Positions 33,500-41,859 of a stretch of DNA of 64,000 nucleotides are shown here, piece by piece. This stretch comes from Lactococcus allomyrinae (GTDB taxonomy: Bacteria; Bacillota; Bacilli; Lactobacillales; Streptococcaceae). The DNA lies in contig NZ_CP032627.1 of NCBI RefSeq assembly GCF_003627095.1, positions 186,001 through 250,000 of the forward strand, in the 5' to 3' direction. Position 1 is the first letter of the stretch. The number at the start of each line of letters is the position of its first letter. Position numbers and translations under genes: made by a program. A model generated the notes under the pieces. That model was not told the DNA's origin and searched no databases. It worked only from the letters and a program-made list of their open reading frames with translations.

Positions 33500-35608
33500 A
33501 TGAGTATTTTTGTGCTAAGCGAAAAAAACACCCAACAAGCTAAAAAATATGCACAAGCTCTCTTTGGACATACCAGGCGTAACAAGGAGGGTTTCTACGA
33601 GGGAGTGTGGGCTGGGAATTCAATGGTTATAGGGTATCTCGGCGGTCACTTATATGAACAATATTCACCTGCTGACTATACGGATAGGTGGAATGCGCGT
33701 GAAGCAAAACCTCGACAGTTAATTGAAATGCAACCACTTGTTCCAGAAAAATGGAAAATCAAAGAAAAGAAGGGAAAAGTTGGCAAGCAGTCTATTCACG
33801 ACCTTCTTCAAAAGATTAAACGCGCAGGAGACAATGTGACAGAAATTTATTTAGCGACTGACCCTGACCGTGAGGGGACACTACTTGGGCGTGAGGTTTT
33901 AATTGAATTAGGATTGATGGATAAAGTGACGTCTCGCGTTTATGCTCATGATACGGCAGAGTCCCAAATTAGAAAAGCTTTCAGTCAGGCAAAGCCGATA
34001 GCAACGGATGAATTACTCTATGTTGCAGGTTTGGAAAGACAACGTGTAGATTGGCTTGGTGGAATTGCTTCTTTTGCCTTAATGAAGTCAGAAAATGCAC
34101 TGAAAGGGCATCTTGGAAAAGGAACAGGTTCAATAGGACGTGTTAAATCTGGTGTTGCTATTTTTATAGAACAGGTCAATCAAAAAAACGATAATTGGGA
34201 CGAGGAAGCACCTGAAAATAATAAGTATGGTATAAAAATGACGACTTCTGATGGACTTGTTTTGAAATCTGCTCGACAGGCACCGCTAGAAGCACAAATT
34301 ATTGGTTGGATAAAACGACATTCAACAATAACAACCGTTGATATAAAAGCAGAGGATAAAAAGCGTTCAGTGAATGCTCCAATGTTATTACAGCTCTCTA
34401 GTATTATGACTTGGGCGAAAAAAAATAAAATAAAAAAAGAGATTATGCCTTTTTTGAATAATTTGGCTCTTAAAGGCTATATTACTTATCCTCGTACAGA
34501 AATAAATGTCATTTCAAAATCTTTTCGTGACGAAAATCTTGCACCACGCGCAGAAGAAGTTAAAAATCTTCTTGAAGTGAAGCTTCCTTTACCTAATCGT
34601 TTGATTTTTGATAAGCCTTGGATAAACAATAAAAAAGTAGATAACGCTGGACACATGGCAAATACCTATGGAGATAATGTGCCCAGTAAGACGGAACTTG
34701 AAAGTTTAGAAAAAGAGGAACAACAACTTTACCGGATTATAGGATTGCGCTCTCTTGCGCCGATGATGCCTAAAGGAATTGATAGCGTTCGCCAATATAG
34801 CAGTCAAGTTGATGATATGCCCTTTGCTGCAAGCAGTTCATCTATTCTAATAAAAGGCTGGCGAGAATTGCCTGAGCTTTATTCTAATAAAAATCAGTCA
34901 AAGAAATCAGATGAGGAAACGACTTTTGTGGATGGCGGTTTGAAAAATGTCAATTTTGAAGTGGAACGTATAAAACGTCATCCTCCAGTCCGTATTACTC
35001 CTGCAAATATCATAGAACTGATGGGAAAATATGGTTTGGGAACATCAGGAACCCGAGAAAATATTATTAAAGAGATGACTTCTTTTGGACAAATCAAAAA
35101 CAATGGAAAATATTATGAAGTAACGGAAGTAGGAAAAGCTTTGGTGTATAATCAGCCACTTTATACCTTTGAGTCCACAAAAGAGCTTGGTAAACTTCTC
35201 TTAGATATTCAGGGATTAGGAGACTCAGAAACACCAATTCCAGCAGGAACGGCTATCAATAAACTTGCAAGGGATATTTCAACTTGGCGAGATGCGATAT
35301 TGCCAAAAATAAATGACACGTTTACTTATTTTGACCCCAATATTGAAAAATACAAAGCAGTAGAACGTATGGAAGTGAAAACAAAGTCAGGTAAAACGTT
35401 GAAGTTTAAAAAAGAGTTTTTTGGACATACTTTTAGTGAAGAAGAATGTGAAGCGCTTAGTCAAGGGAAAGAAATTACTTTTAAAGGAAATAATGGGAAG
35501 CCTGTCACTGGTATGCTAAAGCATCAAACTTTTAGTGGGAATAAATTTATAGGCTTTATGCCGAATTGGGACAGTGAAAAATATAAAAAAGCAAAAAGCG
35601 TGAGATAG
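33500..35608 (+). CDS. topB: DNA topoisomerase III
   Basis: 702 residues from the ATG after AAAAAGGAGACG; the longer open frame upstream overlaps the promoter and is not used. Toprim domain with FVLSEKNTQQAKKY and the acidic triad in ATDPDREGTLLG (about 120), catalytic Tyr in GYITYPRTEINV (about 328), and a type IA core with ANIIELMGKYGLGTSGTREN. It decatenates and relaxes DNA by cutting one strand. TopB copies are common on Gram-positive conjugative elements. Confidence 0.93.
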   Translation: MSIFVLSEKNTQQAKKYAQALFGHTRRNKEGFYEGVWAGNSMVIGYLGGHLYEQYSPADYTDRWNAREAKPRQLIEMQPLVPEKWKIKEKKGKVGKQSIHDLLQKIKRAGDNVTEIYLATDPDREGTLLGREVLIELGLMDKVTSRVYAHDTAESQIRKAFSQAKPIATDELLYVAGLERQRVDWLGGIASFALMKSENALKGHLGKGTGSIGRVKSGVAIFIEQVNQKNDNWDEEAPENNKYGIKMTTSDGLVLKSARQAPLEAQIIGWIKRHSTITTVDIKAEDKKRSVNAPMLLQLSSIMTWAKKNKIKKEIMPFLNNLALKGYITYPRTEINVISKSFRDENLAPRAEEVKNLLEVKLPLPNRLIFDKPWINNKKVDNAGHMANTYGDNVPSKTELESLEKEEQQLYRIIGLRSLAPMMPKGIDSVRQYSSQVDDMPFAASSSSILIKGWRELPELYSNKNQSKKSDEETTFVDGGLKNVNFEVERIKRHPPVRITPANIIELMGKYGLGTSGTRENIIKEMTSFGQIKNNGKYYEVTEVGKALVYNQPLYTFESTKELGKLLLDIQGLGDSETPIPAGTAINKLARDISTWRDAILPKINDTFTYFDPNIEKYKAVERMEVKTKSGKTLKFKKEFFGHTFSEEECEALSQGKEITFKGNNGKPVTGMLKHQTFSGNKFIGFMPNWDSEKYKKAKSVR

Positions 35609-35612
35609 AAAC

Positions 35613-35650
35613 GGAATTCTTACACGAAGAAAAAGCAATCATGAGATAAT
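35613..35650 (+). promoter_or_regulatory. element-type promoter
   Basis: GGAATTCTTA (GGACTT-like) with CACGAA in the CCCGAC position and GATAAT 32 bp downstream in TGAGATAAT. Drives 35671-36191. Confidence 0.6.
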
Positions 35651-35670
35651 ATTTTTGAGGAGGAAATGAA

Positions 35671-35877
35671 TTGAGAAAATTAACAAGTGTTGGAAAAATC
35701 ATCAATATTTTAGCGTTGTTAGCGGCAGTCTCTGCTATTATTTTATTTTTGCTTGAGCACAAGTTTCAGACGGCTCTTTGGGCTGGAATAAGTACGCTTT
35801 GGATTGCAAATACAATAAAGAAAGAACAGCAACTTCAACAAGTGATAAAAATACTTGAAGAAGTAGAGAAATATTAA
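35671..35877 (+). CDS. small two-helix membrane protein
   Basis: 68 residues from TTG after GAGGAGG; an ATG 5 bp upstream is out of frame and stops at once. Two hydrophobic stretches (about 9-27 and 31-46) and a helical Glu/Gln-rich end (KKEQQLQQVIKILEEVEKY). Function unknown. Confidence 0.5.
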   Translation: MRKLTSVGKIINILALLAAVSAIILFLLEHKFQTALWAGISTLWIANTIKKEQQLQQVIKILEEVEKY

Positions 35878-35918
35878 AATGAAGGTATTTTAGGAAGAAT
35901 TTAATAGGTAGAAGAAGA

Positions 35919-36191
35919 ATGACAAAGAAAAATATTAAGAATGTTGATGGTAACCTTATTATTGAAAAAGTAAATCAATTAGAGGCAATGGAATGTCCTT
36001 TCGTATCACTTGAAGATTACATCGCTTTTCAGCTGTACATGGATGGTCCTGCCATTGATGAGTTGGTGGATAAATTTATCCCACATCTGCCAGAACGACA
36101 CAATGAAGTAGCTGAGGCTTTAGCACAAAGGATAAGCGAATTTTCTGAGATTATGAAGAAGCTTTTGCTGGGAACGAATATTGAAGAATGA
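35919..36191 (+). CDS. small hypothetical protein
   Basis: 90 residues, acidic and helical (IEKVNQLEAMECPFVSLEDY). Weak ribosome site (GAAGAAGA). Followed by a terminator. No family recognised. Confidence 0.45.
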   Translation: MTKKNIKNVDGNLIIEKVNQLEAMECPFVSLEDYIAFQLYMDGPAIDELVDKFIPHLPERHNEVAEALAQRISEFSEIMKKLLLGTNIEE

Positions 36192-36197
36192 TAAATA

Positions 36198-36228
36198 GAA
36201 AAAGAATCGCACTGGGCGGTTCTTTTGT
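36198..36228 (+). terminator. hairpin terminator
   Basis: AAAAGAA-CGC and GCG-GTTCTTTT form a stem followed by GTTGTTTG. Just ahead of the OMEGA RNA promoter. Confidence 0.6.
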
Positions 36229-36245
36229 TGTTTGTAAGCAAAGAC

Positions 36246-36283
36246 GGACTTGTTTCCTGAAAAAAATAGAGCTATGGGATAAT
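36246..36283 (+). promoter_or_regulatory. element-type promoter for the OMEGA RNA
   Basis: GGACTTGTTT with GATAAT 32 bp downstream (TGGGATAATAG). Its predicted start near 36290 coincides with the 5' end of the OMEGA RNA region. Confidence 0.7.
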
Positions 36284-36289
36284 AGAAAA

Positions 36290-36615
36290 ATAAAATATCA
36301 AGGAGGTTCAATAGCTCCAGTGACACACGGGTTTGAAAACCCATGATTGCTCGCTTTGCTCAGTCGCATTGCAAGATGTGATTCGAGCGAAATATTGAAT
36401 AGTCTAAGCTAGAAATAGCTACGTTATCTTGGTTAACAGACCCGTGGACCTTTGTTCTCATCTACGGCTCTCTGGAGGCACTGTAAACAGTTCTGTTGGA
36501 GACGGAACGGTCAACCTCGGTACGGCTTATCAAATAAGAAAGCCTTGATAACATTGACGAAGGACACCAACGGAGATTTATCTCCGATTTACATTAAATT
36601 TCAAAGGAGGGAAGC
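36290..36615 (+). ncRNA. OMEGA RNA (HEARO) of the IscB locus
   Basis: About 325 non-coding nt sit between a promoter and iscB, where family knowledge places the OMEGA RNA, with the guide at its 5' end. Stems visible: GGGTTT/AAACCC (36330), GCTAGAAATAGC (36409), GGAGGCACTG-x-CAGT (36473), ACGGCTTATCAA/TTGATAACAT (36523), CGGAGA/TCTCCG (36572). A GGAGG ribosome site for iscB is at its 3' end. The guide would be within about the first 20 nt of the transcript. Boundaries are approximate. Confidence 0.65.
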
Positions 36616-37856
36616 ATGACCCAACAAATCAAATTCATCAATGTTCTGAATAACCACGGCACATGGTACGTCGATGGATTAAAACAGGACAAGCACACTG
36701 GATTGGACGTGACACCATTCAATTCGACCGTCCAATAGGTTCAGAAACACAAGAACTCACATTAGGCATTAATGCCGGCTATAAAATCATTGGTGCATCA
36801 GTGACAAGTGAGACACAAGAGTATTATGCCTCAGAAACGAACCTGCGCACTGATATTGTCAAGAACTTGAGTACAAAACGTCAATATAGACGGTCTCGTA
36901 GAAATCACAAGACACGATATCGTCAGGCACGCTTTGACAATCGTGTGAAGTCAAAGCATAAAGGTTGGCTTGCCTCAAGTATTGAAGTCAAGATTGACAA
37001 TCATGTCCAGCTCATTCGCAAGCTTATAAAGAAGCTTCCGATAACTAATATTATCGTTGAAGCTGGACAGTTTGACATTCAAAATCTCAAAAACCCTGAC
37101 ATCACAGGTAAAGAATACCAAGAAGGAAATCAACTTGGATTTGCTAATGTCAGAGAGTATGTCTTAGCAAGAGACCATCACAAATGTCAACACTGCAAGG
37201 CAGATGGTTTGAAAGGTATCAAGTTACACGTCCGTCACCTCGTCTCACGAAAAGTGGGAGGTAACCGCCCTGACAATCTCATCATTTTGTGTGAAAACTG
37301 TCACGCAGCTTACCACCGTGGCGAGTTTGAATTAAAGAAAGCACCAAAAGGCTATGCGCCAGCTAGTGCAATGTCAATCATGCGTTCGACCCTGCTTGAC
37401 CGACTCATTAATGAATTTGGTGACAAGGTGGAGACAACGTTTGGCTATTTGGTCAAAGAAGCACGACTCACAATTGACTTGCCAAAAACAAGCATGACTG
37501 ATGCCTTCGTCATTGCAGGCAATCTAATGGCTGACAGATTAGACTTTCAAGAGCTGAGAAAGCATGTGCGCTGCCATAACAGACAACTCCACAAAGCAAA
37601 ATTTCTTAAAGGTGGCATCCGCAAAGCCAATCAAGCTCCAAGAGAAGTTCATGGTTTTCGACTGTTTGACAAGGTTCAGGTAGAAAACAAAAATTGGTTT
37701 GTTTTTGGAAGAAGAACCAGTGGCTATTTTGACCTTCGTAGTCTGACAGGAGAAAAGCTCAATAAGGGGAGCTATAGTGCCAAAAAAATTAAGCTCGTAC
37801 ACCGAGCAAATTCAGTAATCACACAATACGCAACAATCGCTCCAACGGGAGCATAG
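36616..37856 (+). pseudogene. iscB: IscB-type OMEGA nuclease with damaged N-terminus and altered RuvC-I
   Basis: The start at 36616 (after AAAGGAGGGAAGC) reads MTQQIKFINVLNNHGTWYVD, matching the N-terminal part of the PLMP domain. The rest is in another frame (36663 onward, 397 residues): VRRWIKTGQAHWIGRDTIQF continues PLMP, then RuvC-I, an Arg-rich bridge (KRQYRRSRRNHKTRYRQARF), RuvC-II (NIIVEAGQFD), HNH (CQHCKADG ... HVRHLVSRKVGGNRPDNLII ... CENCHAAYH), RuvC-III (TDAFVIAGN). RuvC-I reads TLGINAGYK with Asn (codon 36771) where nucleases have Asp. The internal ATG at 36663 may give a PLMP-truncated protein. Nickase, dead regulator or relic are all possible. Confidence 0.8.
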
Positions 37857-37910
37857 AAAGGGCGCATTCCTCTTGGCATTTAAATACCGAGTCTTCTTGC
37901 GCATTAATTA
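37857..37910 (+). other. right-end region of the IscB element
   Basis: Just after the stop, GGCATTTAAATACCGAG recalls the GGTATTTTAATGCCGAG palindrome of the tnpB left ends, flanked by GCGCATT repeats (GGGCGCATT, TGCGCATT). Probably the IS-type end of the iscB unit. Confidence 0.4.
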
Positions 37911-38700
37911 TGAGACAACATATTAACGGTAACTATTCTCAAAGGACAGCATCAATACGTCCTCCCAAAAATCATATGATGAAAACAACCATTATTGTTG
38001 CAACGTCAATGGTAGCTTTAACAGGTGCATTCATCTTGGGAAAAACAAATTATGACATGCATATGAGTATTATTCATGCACAGGCTCAAACTCAGGCAGC
38101 ACAAAGGAAAGCTAAAAAAGCAGAAACAGCACAAAAGAAAATTCAAGCTTTAGAAGCAACTGTTTCTCAAACGAATGTCAAAGTGCAAACTTTGACAAAA
38201 TCAACAGCAGACATGAGTAAACAAATCACGTCTCTCAATCAACAGTTAAAATAAAACTGGCTGAACGGGCAAAGGCAAAACAAGAAGCACAAGCGCAAGC
38301 AGATGAAGCTGCTACACAGGCGCAACAAGAAAAGGAGAGTGCCAGCCAACCGACAGCCACACCGAAAGGAAGTAATAACACCACTCAAACAACATCACAG
38401 GTACAATCACAGTCCTCTAGTTCAACGTCAGGCTTGAATATGAACCAGACATCAGGACAAGTTGATATTAACGCTGTCGCTCAGTATATGCAATCCATAA
38501 CAGGAGGAGATGCAGGCACTTGGGCAACGATTATTCAACGGGAGTCAAGCGGGAATATGGATGCCAATAATAGTACCCATTTTGGTTTATTTCAGTCAGA
38601 CACTGCATATATTGGTATGACATTAGAACAAGAATGTGCTAATGCAAAAGAAAAATATGATAGTCAGGGCTTTGCAGGAGCGTGGCTCAATTATGAATAA
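37910..38700 (+). pseudogene. membrane-anchored lytic transglycosylase-like protein, frameshifted
   Basis: The first part (37910-38254) has a basic N-terminus, a membrane helix (TTIIVATSMVALTGAFILGK) and a coiled coil. It stops at TAA inside an AAAATAAAA run. One frame over the reading continues KLAERAKAKQEAQAQADEAA, a Thr/Gln-rich linker, then WATIIQRESSGNMDANNSTH and FGLFQSDTAYIGMTLEQE to 38700, like the C-terminal domain of Apf/Rpf-type cell-wall enzymes with Glu in RES. A single-base indel at about 38250 accounts for the break. Likely role when intact: opening peptidoglycan for the transfer apparatus. Confidence 0.6.
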
Positions 38701-38735
38701 CAAGTAAAAAATAAACACAAGAAAGGACATTTGAA

Positions 38736-39218
38736 ATGTCAAAAATCACAATCAAACTGGCTTCTTTGCAAGCCGTCAACAATAAAATACCCAATACTAT
38801 CCGCGGGATTGACCGTAGCACAGTTACTTTTCTGCCTGAAGCTATTGTCAAACGAATTGGTTCTGATGAAGATTTAGCACTATTTGAAGAAAAGTGTCTT
38901 GTAACTACGCGCAATAGACAAAATCAGCAAAGTACTTTTTATCAAGTAAAAATTGCCCCAACAAGTAGTTTTCATATTTTTTCTAAAACAAAAGAAGATT
39001 GGACAGATAAAATAACCGCAAACATTTCTTATAATGTTGGAAAAGATGGGAAAGTTCTTGTCAATCTGGTTATTTTTGTTAGAGAAAGTCCAGAATTTCA
39101 TACGAAATATCTTCGTGCGCGTGCATTGGTATTCAACACGGAAGAACTAGCTGACATTCATATTCATCGAGAACAGCAAGAAGAATTCAAGCTTAATGAT
39201 GAAGATTATAATTTTTGA
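38736..39218 (+). CDS. hypothetical protein
   Basis: 160 residues behind AAGAAAGGAC. Soluble, mixed alpha/beta; contains TNISYNV-like TANISYNVGKDGKVLVNLVI. No domain recognised. Directly left of the IS21 remnant. Confidence 0.5.
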   Translation: MSKITIKLASLQAVNNKIPNTIRGIDRSTVTFLPEAIVKRIGSDEDLALFEEKCLVTTRNRQNQQSTFYQVKIAPTSSFHIFSKTKEDWTDKITANISYNVGKDGKVLVNLVIFVRESPEFHTKYLRARALVFNTEELADIHIHREQQEEFKLNDEDYNF

Positions 39219-39290
39219 TGACCGCACAAACCCCGCCGACAAAAAAGAATAATAAAATAATTTTTTGTTCTATGATTTATCGGTTTTTAC

Positions 39291-40702
39291 TGTAAAGGGT
39301 CATGCTAAAATGTAGGAAAAAGGTCATTGAAAATGTAGGTTGAAGCGTAAACATGATATGCTTTTCTTACTCAATCCAAAGGAGGATTTGTTTGAGAAAA
39401 GACATCCTAGAAAGGCTCAGCTTACATTTTATGACTGACACTAAACCTAATTTCGCAGCCCTTGCCAGACGATATAATTGTGATTATCGTACCGTCAAAC
39501 GTTACTATGAACTCGGACAAGAACAAACCCTACAAGAAGCTTCTCGGCGCAATGTTCCGCCCACATTAATTGAAAATTTCAAGACCCTCATCAATGAAAA
39601 AGTTGAATTAGGATGTTCCGCTCGTTCTATTTTCTACCTCATTCAAAAACGAGGTTATAGTGGGAGTTATGTCACAGTCAGACGTTACGTGAAATCTTGT
39701 AAAGTAACCAAGCAACATAAAGCAACTGTTCGTGTAGAAACTTCTCCTGGACTTTCCGCTCAAGTCGATTGGAAAGAAAACCTCAAGATGACTTCTAAAA
39801 ATGGAGAAGTATTCACGGTCAATATTTTTCTCTATGTGCTTGGCTACTCACGCATGAAATACCTTCAACTGACAACCAGCCGTGAACAGCCTATCCTATT
39901 TGACTGCTTGAACAACGCTTTCTTTGAACTCGGTGGAGTTCCTGAAGAAATATGGTTTGATAACATGAAAACCGTCGTTGACCATTCAAAGAGCCAATTC
40001 ACTCATGCTGTATTCAACGAAACCTTCCGACAATATGCGAAGGATGCTGGATTTCAATTTCAACCCAAACTCAAAAAGACAGACATCGTTGATTTGCATA
40101 CGCTGCGTTTCTTGGACAATCATGACAATATTCTTTTTGTTGGAAATAGTGGTGTGGGTAAAACACATTTAGCCATTTCTCTGGCTTTAGAAGCTTTGGA
40201 TAAAGGACACAGCTCTTATTTTATTCTCAGTAATGAACTGGTCAATAAGTTGCTTAAAGCCCAACAGCGTGGCGCTTTAGAACGTGCATTAAAGCAATAC
40301 GCCAACTATGATTTACTCATTATTGATGAGATGGGTTATCTTCCTTTTTCCAGAGACGGCGCTACGTTGTTGTTTCAGCTTATCAATGCCCGATATGAGA
40401 AAAAATCCACCATTATTACCACCAATATTCCCTTGTCGCAATGGTCAGAGTTCTTACAAGATAAGAAATTAACGAATGCTTTATTAGACCGCTTAGTTCA
40501 TCATTCTAAAGTTATTCCGATTACAGGTAATTCTTATCGAATGAAAGATTATAGCGAAAGAAAAACAAGGGTAGTCACCACAAAGAAATAGAAAATATAG
40601 GGAGATTAAATCCGACATAATGACCCAAAAACTACATTTTCGATGACCATTTCCCTACATTTTCAATGACCAAAAAACTACATTTTTACGTGACCCTTGA
40701 CA
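39291..40702 (+). mobile_element. IS21-family element with large internal deletion
   Basis: The left end TGTAAAGGGTCATG and right end CGTGACCCTTGACA are inverted repeats. Internal terminal repeats of the type GGTCATTGAAAATGTAG occur once on the left and three times (two clear) on the right, characteristic of IS21. At 1.4 kb it is about 1 kb shorter than a complete IS21, because istA and istB are fused. No clear target duplication. Confidence 0.85.
39392..40591 (+). CDS. fused IstA-IstB remnant of IS21 family
   Basis: 399 residues from TTG behind AAAGGAGG. Residues 1 to about 235 are the N-terminal half of IstA: HTH (FAALARRYNCDYRTVKRYYE) and two of three DDE acids (QVDWKEN, FDNMKTVVDH). From about 240 it is IstB: Walker A VGNSGVGKTHLAIS, Walker B LLIIDEMGYLPFSRDGATLL, and TTNIPLSQW. 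The join deletes the IstA C-terminus with the last catalytic Glu and the IstB N-terminus, but keeps the frame. Not expected to transpose. Confidence 0.88.
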   Translation: MRKDILERLSLHFMTDTKPNFAALARRYNCDYRTVKRYYELGQEQTLQEASRRNVPPTLIENFKTLINEKVELGCSARSIFYLIQKRGYSGSYVTVRRYVKSCKVTKQHKATVRVETSPGLSAQVDWKENLKMTSKNGEVFTVNIFLYVLGYSRMKYLQLTTSREQPILFDCLNNAFFELGGVPEEIWFDNMKTVVDHSKSQFTHAVFNETFRQYAKDAGFQFQPKLKKTDIVDLHTLRFLDNHDNILFVGNSGVGKTHLAISLALEALDKGHSSYFILSNELVNKLLKAQQRGALERALKQYANYDLLIIDEMGYLPFSRDGATLLFQLINARYEKKSTIITTNIPLSQWSEFLQDKKLTNALLDRLVHHSKVIPITGNSYRMKDYSERKTRVVTTKK

Positions 40703-41085
40703 AGCCAAATGATACTCAATTGAAAAAAGTTGCTTGGGAGCTAGGAACTTCAGTCGATTATTTATTGGGAGAGGTTGATGAATCTCCGAAATTTGTAAAA
40801 TTTGACAAAGAGGAGAAAGAAAATTTTTATCAAATTTTTCGAGGAAATTTAGATAAGCTATCAGAACAATTGTCAAATCATGACATTACAAAAGAAGAAT
40901 TTGAAAAGCAAGAAAAAATGATATTAGAATTTCTTGAAGAAGCTCCAGATGTAGAAGTTCGTAGTACAATTATTGGCTCATACCTTATTGCAGAAACAAG
41001 TAGGGGTAAAAATTTTACTTTTAATTTTGAAAATATGGAACAAAAAGAAACTGATGATGAAAATAATAGAGATAAATTAGGATAA
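40703..41085 (+). pseudogene. XRE repressor C-terminus truncated by the IS
   Basis: Directly after the IS end, KPNDTQLKKVAWELGTSVDY-LLGEVD is the end of a Cro/CI HTH domain, followed by a charged C-terminal domain of about 100 residues. The recognition helices are missing. An ATG inside the IS end (40666) allows a 139-residue fusion. The original repressor is broken. Confidence 0.65.
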
Positions 41086-41099
41086 TTTTAAATTATAAT

Positions 41100-41134
41100 A
41101 AAAAAGAAGTGGGCAAATACCTACTTTTTTTAGT
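41100..41134 (+). terminator. hairpin terminator
   Basis: AAGTGGG and CCTACTT form a stem around CAAATA, with A- and T-tracts on each side. Separates the repressor remnant from the type VII cassette. Confidence 0.6.
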
Positions 41135-41225
41135 GAAATTTAGGAAAGTTAATTGCAAACCTCTGTCAAAAAAAGTAAAATAAACTTAATGATAATTAAA
41201 TAAAAAAGCAAGGAGATTTACATCT

Positions 41226-41501
41226 ATGGGAACATCAAGAATTAGTTCTGATATCATGACCGCACAGAGTGCAATTTCTAGGTTGACAGGAATTGAAGCT
41301 TCAGGGATTCAAAATGAACATCTTGAATTTGCAGGAAGTAATATTCCATGCATGAAAGCAGGGAAGAATCTGAACAATCAAATACTTAAAGATGTGAGCG
41401 AACTCGTTACTTGTATTCAAAAGCAAGCAGATAAAGTTGAAGGACTAGCCCAGGCAATAGAATATCGAGATAAAGCTGACGCTAATAGTTGGGGATTCTA
41501 G
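41226..41501 (+). CDS. type VII secretion effector-associated small helical protein
   Basis: 91 residues behind AAGGAGA. MGTSRISSDIMTAQSAISRL and the helical hairpin length match the TIGR04197-type WXG100-like proteins encoded upstream of LXG toxins. These bind the LXG helix and guide it to the secretion machine. First gene of a four-gene cassette with 1-bp spacing to the next. Confidence 0.78.
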   Translation: MGTSRISSDIMTAQSAISRLTGIEASGIQNEHLEFAGSNIPCMKAGKNLNNQILKDVSELVTCIQKQADKVEGLAQAIEYRDKADANSWGF

Positions 41502-41502
41502 T

Positions 41503-41859
41503 ATGAGAGATAAAAGTGCAGATGAACGAGTGATGTTAGGACGTGAAATTCTTTTCAAAGAAAATCAAATTGACGAAATCAACCGAGAATATCAAAATCA
41601 AGAGAGTCAACTTGAACGTTTTCATAGTGAAATGAATCGTTTATTTAATGCAGAACAAGAATTGTATGCCCAAGCTCAACAAGAGGGAGAAAATACAAGC
41701 TGGAAAGAGGCAGAATTTCAAGCGGTTAGTCAAGAAGTTCAGCGTGTTGTTTTTACCGAATCGGAACTCATTCATCAAGGTTACAGTCAAGCTCGACTGA
41801 CAATTCAAGATGATATTGACCAACTTCATAAAGAGAGGAATGCTTTGCCGTGGGATTAA
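41503..41859 (+). CDS. second LXG-associated helical partner
   Basis: 118 residues, entirely helical and charged (EILFKENQIDEINREYQNQE), between the TIGR04197-like gene and the toxin. It overlaps the toxin start (GTG) by 10 bp. LXG toxins typically have two such small targeting partners; assignment by size, order and composition. Confidence 0.65.
   Translation: MRDKSADERVMLGREILFKENQIDEINREYQNQESQLERFHSEMNRLFNAEQELYAQAQQEGENTSWKEAEFQAVSQEVQRVVFTESELIHQGYSQARLTIQDDIDQLHKERNALPWD

Noticed and set aside
36405-36440. GCTAGAAATAGC resembling a Cas9 tracrRNA repeat/anti-repeat loop
   Set aside because: Short match to the synthetic-guide loop region only; no cas genes or repeat array nearby. It is better explained as an OMEGA RNA stem.
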